A DNA stretch of 64,000 bases, taken from contig CACNFE010000001.1 in NCBI GenBank assembly GCA_902619595.1, positions 62,001-126,000 on the forward strand, written 5' to 3'. This stretch comes from an uncultured Pelagibacteraceae bacterium. GTDB lineage: Bacteria > Pseudomonadota > Alphaproteobacteria > Pelagibacterales > Pelagibacteraceae. The position numbers and the translations under genes were made by a program. Positions 7,893 through 16,251 of the stretch are shown in pieces (the first letter of the stretch is position 1; every line of letters starts with the position of its first letter). The notes under the pieces were generated by a model. It was given only the letters and a program-made list of their open reading frames with translations, was not told where the DNA came from and made no database searches.

Positions 7893-9227
7893 ATGTCAAA
7901 AAATTTTGTTCTAATTGATAAAAAGATAAAAAATTATAATAAAAAAATATATGTTGATGGTGATAAAAGCTTATCTATTCGTTGGGCATTGTTAGCTTCT
8001 CAGGCAATAGGAATATCAAGAGCAAAAAATTTATTAAAATCAGAAGACGTTCAGAATACTTTAAACTGTCTAAAAAATCTCGGTATTAAAGTAATTCAAA
8101 AACAAAATATTTGCTCTATATCAGGGAGAGGTCTAAATGGTTTTATTTTTAAAAAAAATATAATATTAAATGCTGGAAACTCAGGTACTTTAGGGAGATT
8201 AATACTCTCCCTTCTAATTAAATCTCCCTACAAAATAAAAATAGTTGGTGATAAAAGTTTATCAAAAAGGGATTTTTCAAGAGTGATTGATCCACTAAAA
8301 AATATCGGGGTGAATTTTTATCCTGCAAATAAATCTAAATTGCCAATTTTTATTAAAGGATCAAATTATTTAAGGCCAATCAAATATATTGAAAATAAAG
8401 GATCTGCACAATGTAAAACTTGTGTAATGTTAGCCTCTTTAAATGTTCCAGGTAAAATAAAAATAAAAGCTAAAAGCTCAAGAAATCATACAGAAAATAT
8501 GTTTAAAACCCTTAATATTCCAATTAAAACTAAAAAAACATCTAAATACGATTTTATAACATTATCTAGACCAAAATTAATCAAAAAATTTGATTTTAAC
8601 ATTCCTGGAGATATAAGTTCAGCATCTTTTTTTATAATACTTACATTACTATCCAAAAACTCCAAAATTGTTTTAAAAAATATTAATATTAATGAAACGA
8701 GAATTGGGCTTATAAAAATTTTAAATATGATGGGTGCTAAAATTAAATTTAAAAATATAAAAATAATAAACGGAGAAAAATGTTCAGATATTGAGGTTAA
8801 AAGTGTAAAAAGATTAAAGAGCATTAGATGCCCTACTTATTTAAATTCTACAGCGATTGATGAATTTACGATTATTTTTCTTGCTGCTGCAAAAGCAAAT
8901 GGAATTTCCTATTTCAAAGATATATCTGAATTGAATCAAAAAGAAAGTCCTAGACTAAAAATTGCAGCAAGAATTTTAAAAAATATGGGAGTAAAATTAA
9001 GATACGATGACAGTTCAATAAAAATTTATGGAAATCCCCATTTAGAACTAAACAAAAAAATTGTTATTAAGGATTTTTTGAAAGACCATAGAATATTTAT
9101 GATGTCTGTTATATCAGCATTATCATTTGGTGGTAAATGGAAAATATATGATCCAACATCTGTTAGAACTTCTTTTCCTTCTTTTTTTAGAAAAATAAAA
9201 GAAATTGGTGGTGTTATCAAATGGTAA
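7893..9227 (+). CDS. aroA: 3-phosphoshikimate 1-carboxyvinyltransferase (EPSP synthase)
   Basis: The 444-residue enzyme catalyses the sixth shikimate step, joining shikimate 3-phosphate with phosphoenolpyruvate. Visible family motifs are GDKSLSIRW near residue 24, NAGNSGTLGRL for PEP binding, GDKSLSKRDFSRVIDPL in place of the commoner GD.SL..RPM, IDEF with the catalytic Asp, and ELNQKESPRLK. The length and the NAGNSGT motif suggest a class II-like form, but I cannot settle the class. It overlaps the cmk start by 7 bases within a run that includes cmk, rpsA and ihfB, a common order in proteobacteria. Confidence 0.92.
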   Translation: MSKNFVLIDKKIKNYNKKIYVDGDKSLSIRWALLASQAIGISRAKNLLKSEDVQNTLNCLKNLGIKVIQKQNICSISGRGLNGFIFKKNIILNAGNSGTLGRLILSLLIKSPYKIKIVGDKSLSKRDFSRVIDPLKNIGVNFYPANKSKLPIFIKGSNYLRPIKYIENKGSAQCKTCVMLASLNVPGKIKIKAKSSRNHTENMFKTLNIPIKTKKTSKYDFITLSRPKLIKKFDFNIPGDISSASFFIILTLLSKNSKIVLKNININETRIGLIKILNMMGAKIKFKNIKIINGEKCSDIEVKSVKRLKSIRCPTYLNSTAIDEFTIIFLAAAKANGISYFKDISELNQKESPRLKIAARILKNMGVKLRYDDSSIKIYGNPHLELNKKIVIKDFLKDHRIFMMSVISALSFGGKWKIYDPTSVRTSFPSFFRKIKEIGGVIKW

Positions 9228-9871
9228 AGAAAAAAATTAAAGTTGCAATTGACTCTCCTGCAGCAGCTGGAGCAGGAACAGTCGCCAAAGCTATATCTAA
9301 ATATTTTAATCTTCTTTATTTAGATACAGGAAAAATTTATAGATATATAGCTTTTTTAAAAATTAAAATTCCCGAAAAATACTGTTACAAATTTATCAAA
9401 AGAAAAATTAAAAGCCTTAAATTAAAAGATTTAGAAAGAAAAGTATTATCTAATGATGATATCGGTAGTATGGCATCAATAATAGCTAAAGATAAAAAAG
9501 TTCGAAAGTTGGTACATAATTTTCAAATTAGTTGTGCGTATAAATTTCCAAAAAAGTTTAATGGTAGTTGTTTAGATGGAAGAGATATCACTTATAGAAT
9601 AATGCCTGATGCAAACTTTAAATTTTTCATAACTGCATCTTTAAAAGTAAGGGCCCTAAGAAGATACAGAGAATTAAGAAAACTCGGCAAAAAAACTACT
9701 CTATTAGATGTAAAAAAAAGTATTAAAATCCGCGATTATAGTGACTTTAATAGGCGTATTTCCCCCCTTAAAAGAACTAAGGATTCTATCTTGATTAATA
9801 CCTCAAATTTAACTAAAAGTGCATGCTTTTTAAAAATAAAAAATATTATTGAGAAAGAAACTAAAAATTAA
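9221..9871 (+). CDS. cmk: cytidylate kinase with an altered P-loop
   Basis: The 216-residue protein phosphorylates CMP/dCMP in family members. Supporting features are YLDTGKIYR (usually LDTGxMYR), DGRDIT near the centre, PDANFKFFITAS, and the late RDxxDxxRxxSPL and INTSN motifs. Order aroA-cmk-rpsA is classic. The P-loop is odd: E. coli Cmk has G-P-S-G-A-G-K-G-T, but here residues 12-20 read S-P-A-A-A-G-A-G-T. The phosphate-binding Lys is therefore Ala18, and two glycines are replaced. The codons (gga gca gga aca) leave no doubt about the reading. Whether it is still active, or uses another phosphate contact, is open. Confidence 0.88.
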   Translation: MVKKKIKVAIDSPAAAGAGTVAKAISKYFNLLYLDTGKIYRYIAFLKIKIPEKYCYKFIKRKIKSLKLKDLERKVLSNDDIGSMASIIAKDKKVRKLVHNFQISCAYKFPKKFNGSCLDGRDITYRIMPDANFKFFITASLKVRALRRYRELRKLGKKTTLLDVKKSIKIRDYSDFNRRISPLKRTKDSILINTSNLTKSACFLKIKNIIEKETKN

Positions 9872-11607
9872 TGGAAATATATAATTCTTTAGAAACTAAA
9901 GCCTCAAAAGAATTTCAAGAACTTTTAAACGGCCAACTTTCAAAATCCAAAAATATTGCTGAGGGTAAAATAATAGAGGGTAAAGTAACTAAAATAACTG
10001 AAAAGTTTATTTTTTTATTTATAGAGGGCCTAAAATCAGAACCTGTGATTGATGTAAATGAGATTAAAACTTTAGGGTTGTTAGAAAATTTAAAAGTTGG
10101 CAGTAAAATTTCAGTTCTGTTGGAGAGAATAGAAGATAAAAACGGTGATGTTATTGTATCCGCAAGCAAAGCAATTAAAATAAAAGGTTGGGATAAACTT
10201 GTAGAGGCGTTTGAAAAAAATGAGCCTATTATGGGAAAAATAACAAATAAATGTAAAGGTGGTGTTATCGTCGAACATATTGATACCGGGTCACTTATGT
10301 TTTGTCCTGGTTCTCAAATTTCGGATAAACCTCTAAAAGACATCTCTCATTTAATAAATGAACCTCAAAAATTTGCTTTAATTAAACTAGATAAAATTAG
10401 AGGTAATGCATGTGTATCAAGAAGACAAATCATATTCTCTAGTAAAAAGGAGGATAGAGCAAAAATTATAGAAAAATATAAAGTCGGTGATGTAATTAAA
10501 AATGCTTTAGTTAAAGGATATAGCAACTTTGGATGTTTTTTTGATGTAAACTCTGAGTTGGATGTACTTGTTCATACTTCTGAACTTTCATATTCGAGAG
10601 TAAATCACCCAGAAGAACTACTAAGTATAGGTGCAAAACATGATTTGTTAGTAATTTCGGTTGACAAAGATAAACAACAAGTTGGTTGCTCAATTAAACA
10701 ATTATCCCCAGATCCATTTGAACATATATCAAATTATGAATTAAACAAAGAATACAAGGTTAAAGTTGTTAAATTAATGGACTTTGGTGCATTTTGTGAA
10801 CTTGAACCTGGACTTACTACTTTATTGCACTCCAGCGAATTAAGTTGGACTAAGAAAAATCCATCTGCGAAAAAAATGTTTAAAATAGGAGATGAGATAA
10901 ATTGTGTAATTACTGAGATTGATAAAGAAAAAAGAAGAGTTTCAATATCACATAGACTTACACAAGAAAATCCAATGAATGTTTTTGAAAAAAAATTTCC
11001 AGTAAATTCGATAGTTGAGGGAACAATTAGCAGTATTAATGATTATGCAATCTATTTAAAGATTGATGGTTTTGATTTAGATGGCTTTTTACATGCAAAT
11101 GATCTTTCGTATGATAAAAATCCTGAGGAAGAAATTAAAAAATATAAGAAAGGTGAAAAATTAAAAGTTAAAGTTTTAGAAATAAAGCCTGATCAACAAA
11201 AGCTAAGAATAGGTTTAAAACAAACACAAACTGATCCTTTCGAATGGTTTAAAGATAAAAAAGTAAATGATACTTTAACAGTTAAAATATTAAGCACAGA
11301 TAATAGAGGTCTTACAGTTCAACCTGAAGGAAGTAAAATTGAGTTGCAGATTAAAAAATCCCAGATTGCAATAAATGCAGCTGATGCAAGACCATCAAGG
11401 TTTATTACAGGAGATAGAATTGATGCTGCAATACAGGAAATTGATCTGAAAAAAAGGAAGGTATCTTTAAGCATTAAATTATTAGAAGAATTACAAAATA
11501 AAAAAGCTTTGGAAATGGGCTCTGACCCATTATCAGGAAGACAACTTCCATTTTCTTCTTTATCAGATAAGTTGGATAAAAAAGAAAAAAAGAAAAAGAA
11601 AGATTAA
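9871..11607 (+). CDS. rpsA: 30S ribosomal protein S1
   Basis: The 578-residue protein has about six consecutive S1/OB-fold repeats (for example GKVTKITEKFIFLFIEG, VKGYSNFGCFFDVN, VVKLMDFGAFCELEPG, ISSINDYAIYLKIDG) and a highly charged Lys-rich tail. S1 binds mRNA on the small subunit and helps initiation on weakly structured leaders, which fits a genome with few strong Shine-Dalgarno sites. The start codon shares one base with the cmk stop. ihfB follows 6 bases later. Confidence 0.95.
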   Translation: MEIYNSLETKASKEFQELLNGQLSKSKNIAEGKIIEGKVTKITEKFIFLFIEGLKSEPVIDVNEIKTLGLLENLKVGSKISVLLERIEDKNGDVIVSASKAIKIKGWDKLVEAFEKNEPIMGKITNKCKGGVIVEHIDTGSLMFCPGSQISDKPLKDISHLINEPQKFALIKLDKIRGNACVSRRQIIFSSKKEDRAKIIEKYKVGDVIKNALVKGYSNFGCFFDVNSELDVLVHTSELSYSRVNHPEELLSIGAKHDLLVISVDKDKQQVGCSIKQLSPDPFEHISNYELNKEYKVKVVKLMDFGAFCELEPGLTTLLHSSELSWTKKNPSAKKMFKIGDEINCVITEIDKEKRRVSISHRLTQENPMNVFEKKFPVNSIVEGTISSINDYAIYLKIDGFDLDGFLHANDLSYDKNPEEEIKKYKKGEKLKVKVLEIKPDQQKLRIGLKQTQTDPFEWFKDKKVNDTLTVKILSTDNRGLTVQPEGSKIELQIKKSQIAINAADARPSRFITGDRIDAAIQEIDLKKRKVSLSIKLLEELQNKKALEMGSDPLSGRQLPFSSLSDKLDKKEKKKKKD

Positions 11608-11613
11608 TAAAAA

Positions 11614-11907
11614 TTGGCAATAGTTAAATCTAGGCTCCTTCAAAAAATTTATAAAAAATATCCTAATTTCTATAAAAAAGATCTCAAAAAATTCTTAGAT
11701 ATAATTTTGGAGGAAATTAAATATACTTTAAAAAAAGGCGAAAGAGTTGAATTAAGAGGTTTTGGCACTTGGTCGACACATATACAAAAAGCTAGAATTT
11801 CTCGAAACCCAAAAACTGGTGAAAAAGTTGATACTCCTGAAAAAAAGACTATTCATTTTAAAGTTGGTAGAGAACTATTCGATAAAATAAATAATGAAAA
11901 AAAATAA
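11614..11907 (+). CDS. ihfB: integration host factor beta subunit / HU-family protein
   Basis: The 97-residue DNA-bending protein has the HU/IHF layout: N-terminal helices, GERVELRGFGTW, and the DNA arm ISRNPKTGEKV. It starts with TTG (11614-11616), since no ATG is available at the expected N-terminus (MAIVKSRLLQKI). Location directly behind rpsA is the standard place for ihfB, which is why I prefer IhfB over HU. It overlaps the pyrF start by 14 bases. Confidence 0.9.
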   Translation: MAIVKSRLLQKIYKKYPNFYKKDLKKFLDIILEEIKYTLKKGERVELRGFGTWSTHIQKARISRNPKTGEKVDTPEKKTIHFKVGRELFDKINNEKK

Positions 11908-12580
11908 AAAAAAATTATTTATTGCGTGTGATACAAGCAAAGTTTCAAAAGTTAAAAAAATTTTAAAATATACAAAAAACACACAAATTGAAATTGGTTA
12001 TAAATTTGGTCTAGAGTTTCTAAATTCAAAAGATGGAAGAAATTTTATAAAAGGATTAAAAAATAAGATCATTTTTTTGGACACTAAACTCAATGATATT
12101 CCAAATACCATGAGGTCAGCTATTATGGCTTTAAAAGATTTAAAACCTAATTACCTAACAGTACACATAAGCTCCGGCTTGGATGCGCTTAAGGCTGTTA
12201 AAAGTGTTTCAAAAAAAATTAAAATAGTTGGTGTAACAACTCTTACCTCCCTTGATAATAAGAATTTAAAGGAAATCGGATATAATAAGTCTGTAAAAGA
12301 TTTAGTAAAACATCAAGCAAGATTAGCAAATAAAGCAAAACTCGATGCATTAGTATGCAGTGCTCATGAAATAAAATTTGTAAAGAAATATTTTAAAAAA
12401 GAGATAATTACACCAGGTATTAGTTTTAATAAAATTAAAAATGATCAAAAAAGGATTACCACTCCATATGAAGCTTATTATAAATATAAAAGTGACTGGT
12501 TAGTTATAGGAAGATCTATTACAAAAGGAAATATTAAGAAAAATGTAGCCGATTTAATTTTTCAAATTATAAAAAAATAG
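11894..12580 (+). CDS. pyrF: orotidine 5'-phosphate decarboxylase
   Basis: The 228-residue TIM-barrel enzyme makes UMP. The catalytic D-x-K-x-x-D set is visible in FLDTKLNDIPNT (about residues 55-66), preceded by FIACDTSK and GYKFGLEF, with the phosphate-binding end at TPGI and VIGRSITKG. It is the last gene of the run starting at rnd. Its stop lies 2 bases from the end of convergent alkA with no terminator visible. Confidence 0.93.
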   Translation: MKKNKKKLFIACDTSKVSKVKKILKYTKNTQIEIGYKFGLEFLNSKDGRNFIKGLKNKIIFLDTKLNDIPNTMRSAIMALKDLKPNYLTVHISSGLDALKAVKSVSKKIKIVGVTTLTSLDNKNLKEIGYNKSVKDLVKHQARLANKAKLDALVCSAHEIKFVKKYFKKEIITPGISFNKIKNDQKRITTPYEAYYKYKSDWLVIGRSITKGNIKKNVADLIFQIIKK

Positions 12581-12582
12581 TT

Positions 12583-13209
12583 TCAATATTGTATTGGTTC
12601 ATCATCTATTGATCTCCATAGATACCAAGTTGCAACTGAACAATATGGTGAAAATTTCTTTTTAAGTTTAAATATAAAGTTTTTTGGGGGTAAATATTTT
12701 TTTTTATAATTGTTTGATATTGCTCTGAGCAATCCTATGTCTTGAATTGGCCAAATATTTTGTCTGTTGAAAGTAAAAAGTAAAATCATCTCTGCAGACC
12801 ATCTTCCTATTTGCCTTAAACTAGAAAGATAAACTATTGCATCTTCATCATTCATTTTGTTTATTAATTTTGGATTAAATTCTTTATTTAAAAATTTTTT
12901 TGACAGTTCTTTTATGCCTTTAACCTTTTGCTTACTTAAGCCACATTTTTTTAATTGACTAAAGGTTTTATTATTTACTATATTTGGTTTGATTTTTCCT
13001 CTACAAACTTTTTTAAACTTAGAAAAAACTGAGTCTGCAGCAGCTACACTAATTTGCTGACCAATTATACTTTTGCACAAAGAAAAAAATATGTCTCCTC
13101 TTGTAGTAAGTATTTTATCATCGTATTTTTTTATAAGTTTTTTCATCACAACGTCTTTTGAAGACAGGTACTTTACTGCAACATTCCAATAGCGAGGTTT
13201 TTTAGTCAT
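12583..13209 (-). CDS. alkA: DNA-3-methyladenine glycosylase II (AlkA-like, HhH-GPD)
   Basis: I use the ATG at 13207-13209, giving a 208-residue protein starting MTKKPRYWN; an upstream in-frame ATG at 13242 would run into the transporter gene. The helix-hairpin-helix is LSSLRQIGRWSAEM and the catalytic Asp lies in WPIQDIGLLRA, as in base-excision glycosylases that remove alkylated purines. The protein lacks the AlkA N-terminal domain, as do many bacterial short forms. It overlaps the 3' end of the DMT transporter by 8 bases. Confidence 0.88.
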   Translation of the reverse strand: MTKKPRYWNVAVKYLSSKDVVMKKLIKKYDDKILTTRGDIFFSLCKSIIGQQISVAAADSVFSKFKKVCRGKIKPNIVNNKTFSQLKKCGLSKQKVKGIKELSKKFLNKEFNPKLINKMNDEDAIVYLSSLRQIGRWSAEMILLFTFNRQNIWPIQDIGLLRAISNNYKKKYLPPKNFIFKLKKKFSPYCSVATWYLWRSIDDEPIQY

Positions 13210-14084
13210 GTCTTGACGGTGTGGGTTCTTTTTTGAGAGCAATTTCTCGTCTAAAAATTATTATTGAGGACGCAATAACTAAAATTGCACCAATTAAAGT
13301 TTTTCCAGATGGAACTTCTCCCCAAATCAAATACCCAAATACAATTGCAAAAACCAAAGCTAAATATTTTAAAGGTGTAACTAAGGAAACTTCAGAAAAT
13401 TTGTATGACTGGCTTAACCACAAATTCGCAACACCACCAAAAAAAACCTATCATAGATAAAAGTGTAAGATCATAAAAGCTTGGCATTATCCACCCAAAT
13501 GGCAAGGTTAGTAAGCCAGCAATAGTTATTGCCGCAGAGAAAAATAGAGAAATTAACCATACGGGTTCTGTTGATGACAACTGCCTAATACTTATTGCAA
13601 CATAAGACATTCCTAAAACAAAAATAACTGGGAAAATATAATAAATATTAAGTGAACTTAAGCCGGGTTCTGATATAATTAGGATCCCTATAAAACCTAT
13701 AAATACAGCTAACCATCTAAAGTAACCTACTCTTTCACTTAAAAAAAAAATTGAAAAAATTGTTGTGAATATTGGAGCTGCAAATGAAATGCTTACGACA
13801 GTTGCTAAAGGTAAATTTCTCAATGCTGTAAATATTGAGAGTAAAGCAGCTAAGCCAAAAAAACATCTTGAAAAATGTAATAATGGTCTTTTGGTATAAT
13901 AGAAGTCTCTAATTCTTTCTTTTGGAATAACAAAATAATAAAGCACTATCCCAAAGAAACCTCTGAAGAATATTACTTGACCTAATGGATAGTTGTCTGA
14001 CCACTTGACTATTAAATCCATTATAGAAAAGGCACAGACTGACAAAAACATGTACAAAAAGCCTAATTGATTTTTAGACAACAT
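13202..14084 (-). pseudogene. DMT/EamA-family drug-metabolite transporter, frameshifted
   Basis: Two overlapping frames together make one ten-helix EamA transporter. The first frame (14084 down to 13392) carries helices 1 to about 8, starting MLSKNQLGFLY. The second (13423 down to 13202) supplies the C-terminal helices (VTPLKYLALVFAIVFGYLIWGE). The switch lies in a run of eight T on the coding strand (13439-13446). With seven T the frame would read MIGFFGGVANLWLSQSY, as expected for the family; with eight it reads MIGFFWWCCEF and stops soon after. This may be a real mutation, a phase-variable or slippage-corrected site, or a sequencing error. The substrate is unknown. Confidence 0.85.
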
Positions 14085-14117
14085 AAGTTAACTTTAGATA
14101 AATAAATTTAATAATCA

Positions 14118-14561
14118 ATGGAAATAGCAGTTTTAGCTTGTGGGTGTTTTTGGGGTCCAGAAATCAAGTTCGGTAAACTTGAAGGTATTTACAGAACAGA
14201 GGTCGGATATTGTGGGGGAAACAGTTCAAAAACTTCATACGAAGAGGTTTGTACAGGTACCACAAATCATGCAGAGGTAGTTAAATTAGAATTTGATCCA
14301 AATAAAATTTCATACGAAAAAATATTAGAATTTTTTTTTCAGATACATGATCCAACAACACTAAATTCTCAAGGTCCAGATTTTGGAACTCAATACCGAA
14401 GTGAAATATTTTATTTAAATGATAATCAAAAAAATATTGCTGAAAAAATCACAAAAAAAATTAATGAAAAACTTTCGGGAAAAGTAGTAACTAAAATATC
14501 ATTATTGAAAAATTATTGCATAGCTGAAGAATATCATCAAAAATATTTAAATAAAAATTAA
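14118..14561 (+). CDS. msrA: peptide-methionine (S)-S-oxide reductase
   Basis: The 147-residue enzyme repairs oxidised methionine. The active-site motif GCFWG is at residues 9-13 (Cys10), with GYCGG, the HAEVV strand, and the QIHDPTTLNSQGPDFGTQYRS block of MsrA, ending at AEEYHQKYL. It is compact, lacking long extensions. It heads a run with the sulfurtransferase gene directly behind it, whose ATG follows the stop at once, and is divergent from the DMT transporter. Confidence 0.94.
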   Translation: MEIAVLACGCFWGPEIKFGKLEGIYRTEVGYCGGNSSKTSYEEVCTGTTNHAEVVKLEFDPNKISYEKILEFFFQIHDPTTLNSQGPDFGTQYRSEIFYLNDNQKNIAEKITKKINEKLSGKVVTKISLLKNYCIAEEYHQKYLNKN

Positions 14562-15386
14562 ATGAGTTTAGTTTCTACTGAGTGGCTTCAGAAAAATTTA
14601 AATAATGTTAAGATAATCGATAGTTCTTGGCATTTACCAAATACTAAAAGAAATGGCTATAAAGAGTATTTAAAAAATCATATAAAAAATTCTTTATTTT
14701 TTGATATAGATGAGTGTTCCAAAAAGAATACAGACCTACCACACATGTTGGTGGATATAAGCGAATGGGAAAAAATTGTTTCTGATATGGGGATAAAAAG
14801 TAGCGATGAAATAGTTATTTATGATAATTCTGATTTAGTAAGCTCATGTAGATGTTGGTATAATTTTTTATACTTTGGGCATAATCCTAAGTTTATTAAA
14901 ATTTTAAATGGTGGCTTTAAAAAATGGATGAATGAAGGAAGGGAAGTAACAACCAATATTGAGAGAGTAAACAAAACTAACTACCAGGCAAAAGAGAGAA
15001 AAATGCTAGTAAAAAATAAAAAACAGATCGATGAAAATATTCTAACAGCAGAATTTAAGCTTATAGATGCAAGAAGTATTAATAGATTTAAAGGTATAGA
15101 AAAAGAACCCAGGGAAGGTTTAAGATCTGGATCAATCCAAAATTCATTTTGTTTACCTTTTGGTAATTGTATAAACAAGGAAACAAATGAATTTTTAGAC
15201 ATATTAGAATTAAAGGAAAAATTTAAAGAAATACTTAAAGATATTAAAGACACCAATATAGTATTTACTTGTGGATCTGGAGTAACAGCCTCTGTCCTAG
15301 CTTTCGCACTATCTTTAATAAATAATAAATATTTACCAATAATTTATGATGGATCTTGGAGTGAATATGGTAAATATCCCTCATGA
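14562..15386 (+). CDS. sseA: 3-mercaptopyruvate/thiosulfate sulfurtransferase
   Basis: The 274-residue protein has two rhodanese domains. The second carries the active Cys at residue 237 in CGSGVTAS, the loop typical of 3-mercaptopyruvate sulfurtransferases rather than thiosulfate rhodaneses (CRKGVTA). Domain 1 has the DSSWHLP and VIYD motifs without an active Cys. It transfers sulfane sulfur to acceptors such as cyanide or thioredoxin. It overlaps the start of the next gene in an ATGA arrangement. Confidence 0.9.
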   Translation: MSLVSTEWLQKNLNNVKIIDSSWHLPNTKRNGYKEYLKNHIKNSLFFDIDECSKKNTDLPHMLVDISEWEKIVSDMGIKSSDEIVIYDNSDLVSSCRCWYNFLYFGHNPKFIKILNGGFKKWMNEGREVTTNIERVNKTNYQAKERKMLVKNKKQIDENILTAEFKLIDARSINRFKGIEKEPREGLRSGSIQNSFCLPFGNCINKETNEFLDILELKEKFKEILKDIKDTNIVFTCGSGVTASVLAFALSLINNKYLPIIYDGSWSEYGKYPS

Positions 15387-16249
15387 AATTATCTAAAAAA
15401 ATAACAATATTTATATCTATAATATTTATAGTTATCTTTGGAATAATTATAGCAAGATATTTTGTAGGTAAACATTTTGAGAAAAAATTTTCGCAAAGGC
15501 CTCCTCCAGGAGTGATTATAGAAGTAGTTGATAACTCTCAATTTTTTGAAAAAATTGAAACTTTTGGGACTGCTGTAGCACTTAAAACAAAAAACTATAG
15601 GGTAAAAAAAGAAGAGATTAAAAATCAAAATATAAAATTTGGTAAACTTATTAACGAAGGTGAGACAATATTTATAATAAATGATGAAAAGGTAAAAGCA
15701 CCGTTTAAAGGAGTTTTAGGTAAAAGAGAAATCGCACAAGGAGTTTTGGGAACAGACTCATTTATACTTACTTTGGATGATATCTCATCAATTATGTTAG
15801 ATATAAAAGTACCTGAAAGTTATTTATCTATTTTAAAAACCGGCTTGGAAGTTAATATAAAATCAGATTCATATAAAAAAAAATTTAATGGAGTTATAGA
15901 ATCTGTAAGCTCAAGAGTAGATCCAAATACAAGATCCGTTCTTTGTAATATTAAGGTTAAAAATCCGAAACTTGAATTAATTCCAGGTATGCTTTTAAAT
16001 GCAGAAATAATTTATAATAAAGTTGATGCAATTGGAGTTTCAGAGTCATCAATACTAGTTCAAGGAAAATCTAATTTTGTATACAAAGTTTTAGAAGATA
16101 ACTCAGTTGAGAAAATTGAGGTAAGTGTAGGAAAAAGAAGTTACGGAAAAATAATGGTTTTAGAAGGATTAAATATCAATGATAAGATTATCAAAGAGGG
16201 AATTTCTAAAGTAAGAAATAAAATGAAAGTTAAAATTGTTAACCAATAA
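15383..16249 (+). CDS. RND efflux periplasmic adaptor lacking the alpha-hairpin
   Basis: The 288-residue protein has an N-terminal membrane anchor (residues about 7-25) and the membrane-fusion-protein order: first lipoyl half, second lipoyl half (VKAPFKGVLGKREIAQGV), beta-barrel (LDIKVPESYLSIL, SVSSRVDPNTRSV) and membrane-proximal domain (SILVQGKSNFVYKV). In most adaptors a coiled-coil hairpin of 60-100 residues separates the lipoyl halves. Here GETIFIIND (93-101) is followed at once by EKVKAPF (102-108), so no hairpin is present. The partner pump follows 2 bases downstream. No outer-membrane TolC gene is in the window. Confidence 0.87.
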   Translation: MKLSKKITIFISIIFIVIFGIIIARYFVGKHFEKKFSQRPPPGVIIEVVDNSQFFEKIETFGTAVALKTKNYRVKKEEIKNQNIKFGKLINEGETIFIINDEKVKAPFKGVLGKREIAQGVLGTDSFILTLDDISSIMLDIKVPESYLSILKTGLEVNIKSDSYKKKFNGVIESVSSRVDPNTRSVLCNIKVKNPKLELIPGMLLNAEIIYNKVDAIGVSESSILVQGKSNFVYKVLEDNSVEKIEVSVGKRSYGKIMVLEGLNINDKIIKEGISKVRNKMKVKIVNQ

Positions 16250-16251
16250 TA

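Noticed and set aside
13221-13460. 79-codon plus-strand frame over the alkA/DMT junction
   Set aside because: It is opposite the C-terminal helices of the DMT transporter; the product has no domain and the minus-strand reading is clearly homologous to EamA.
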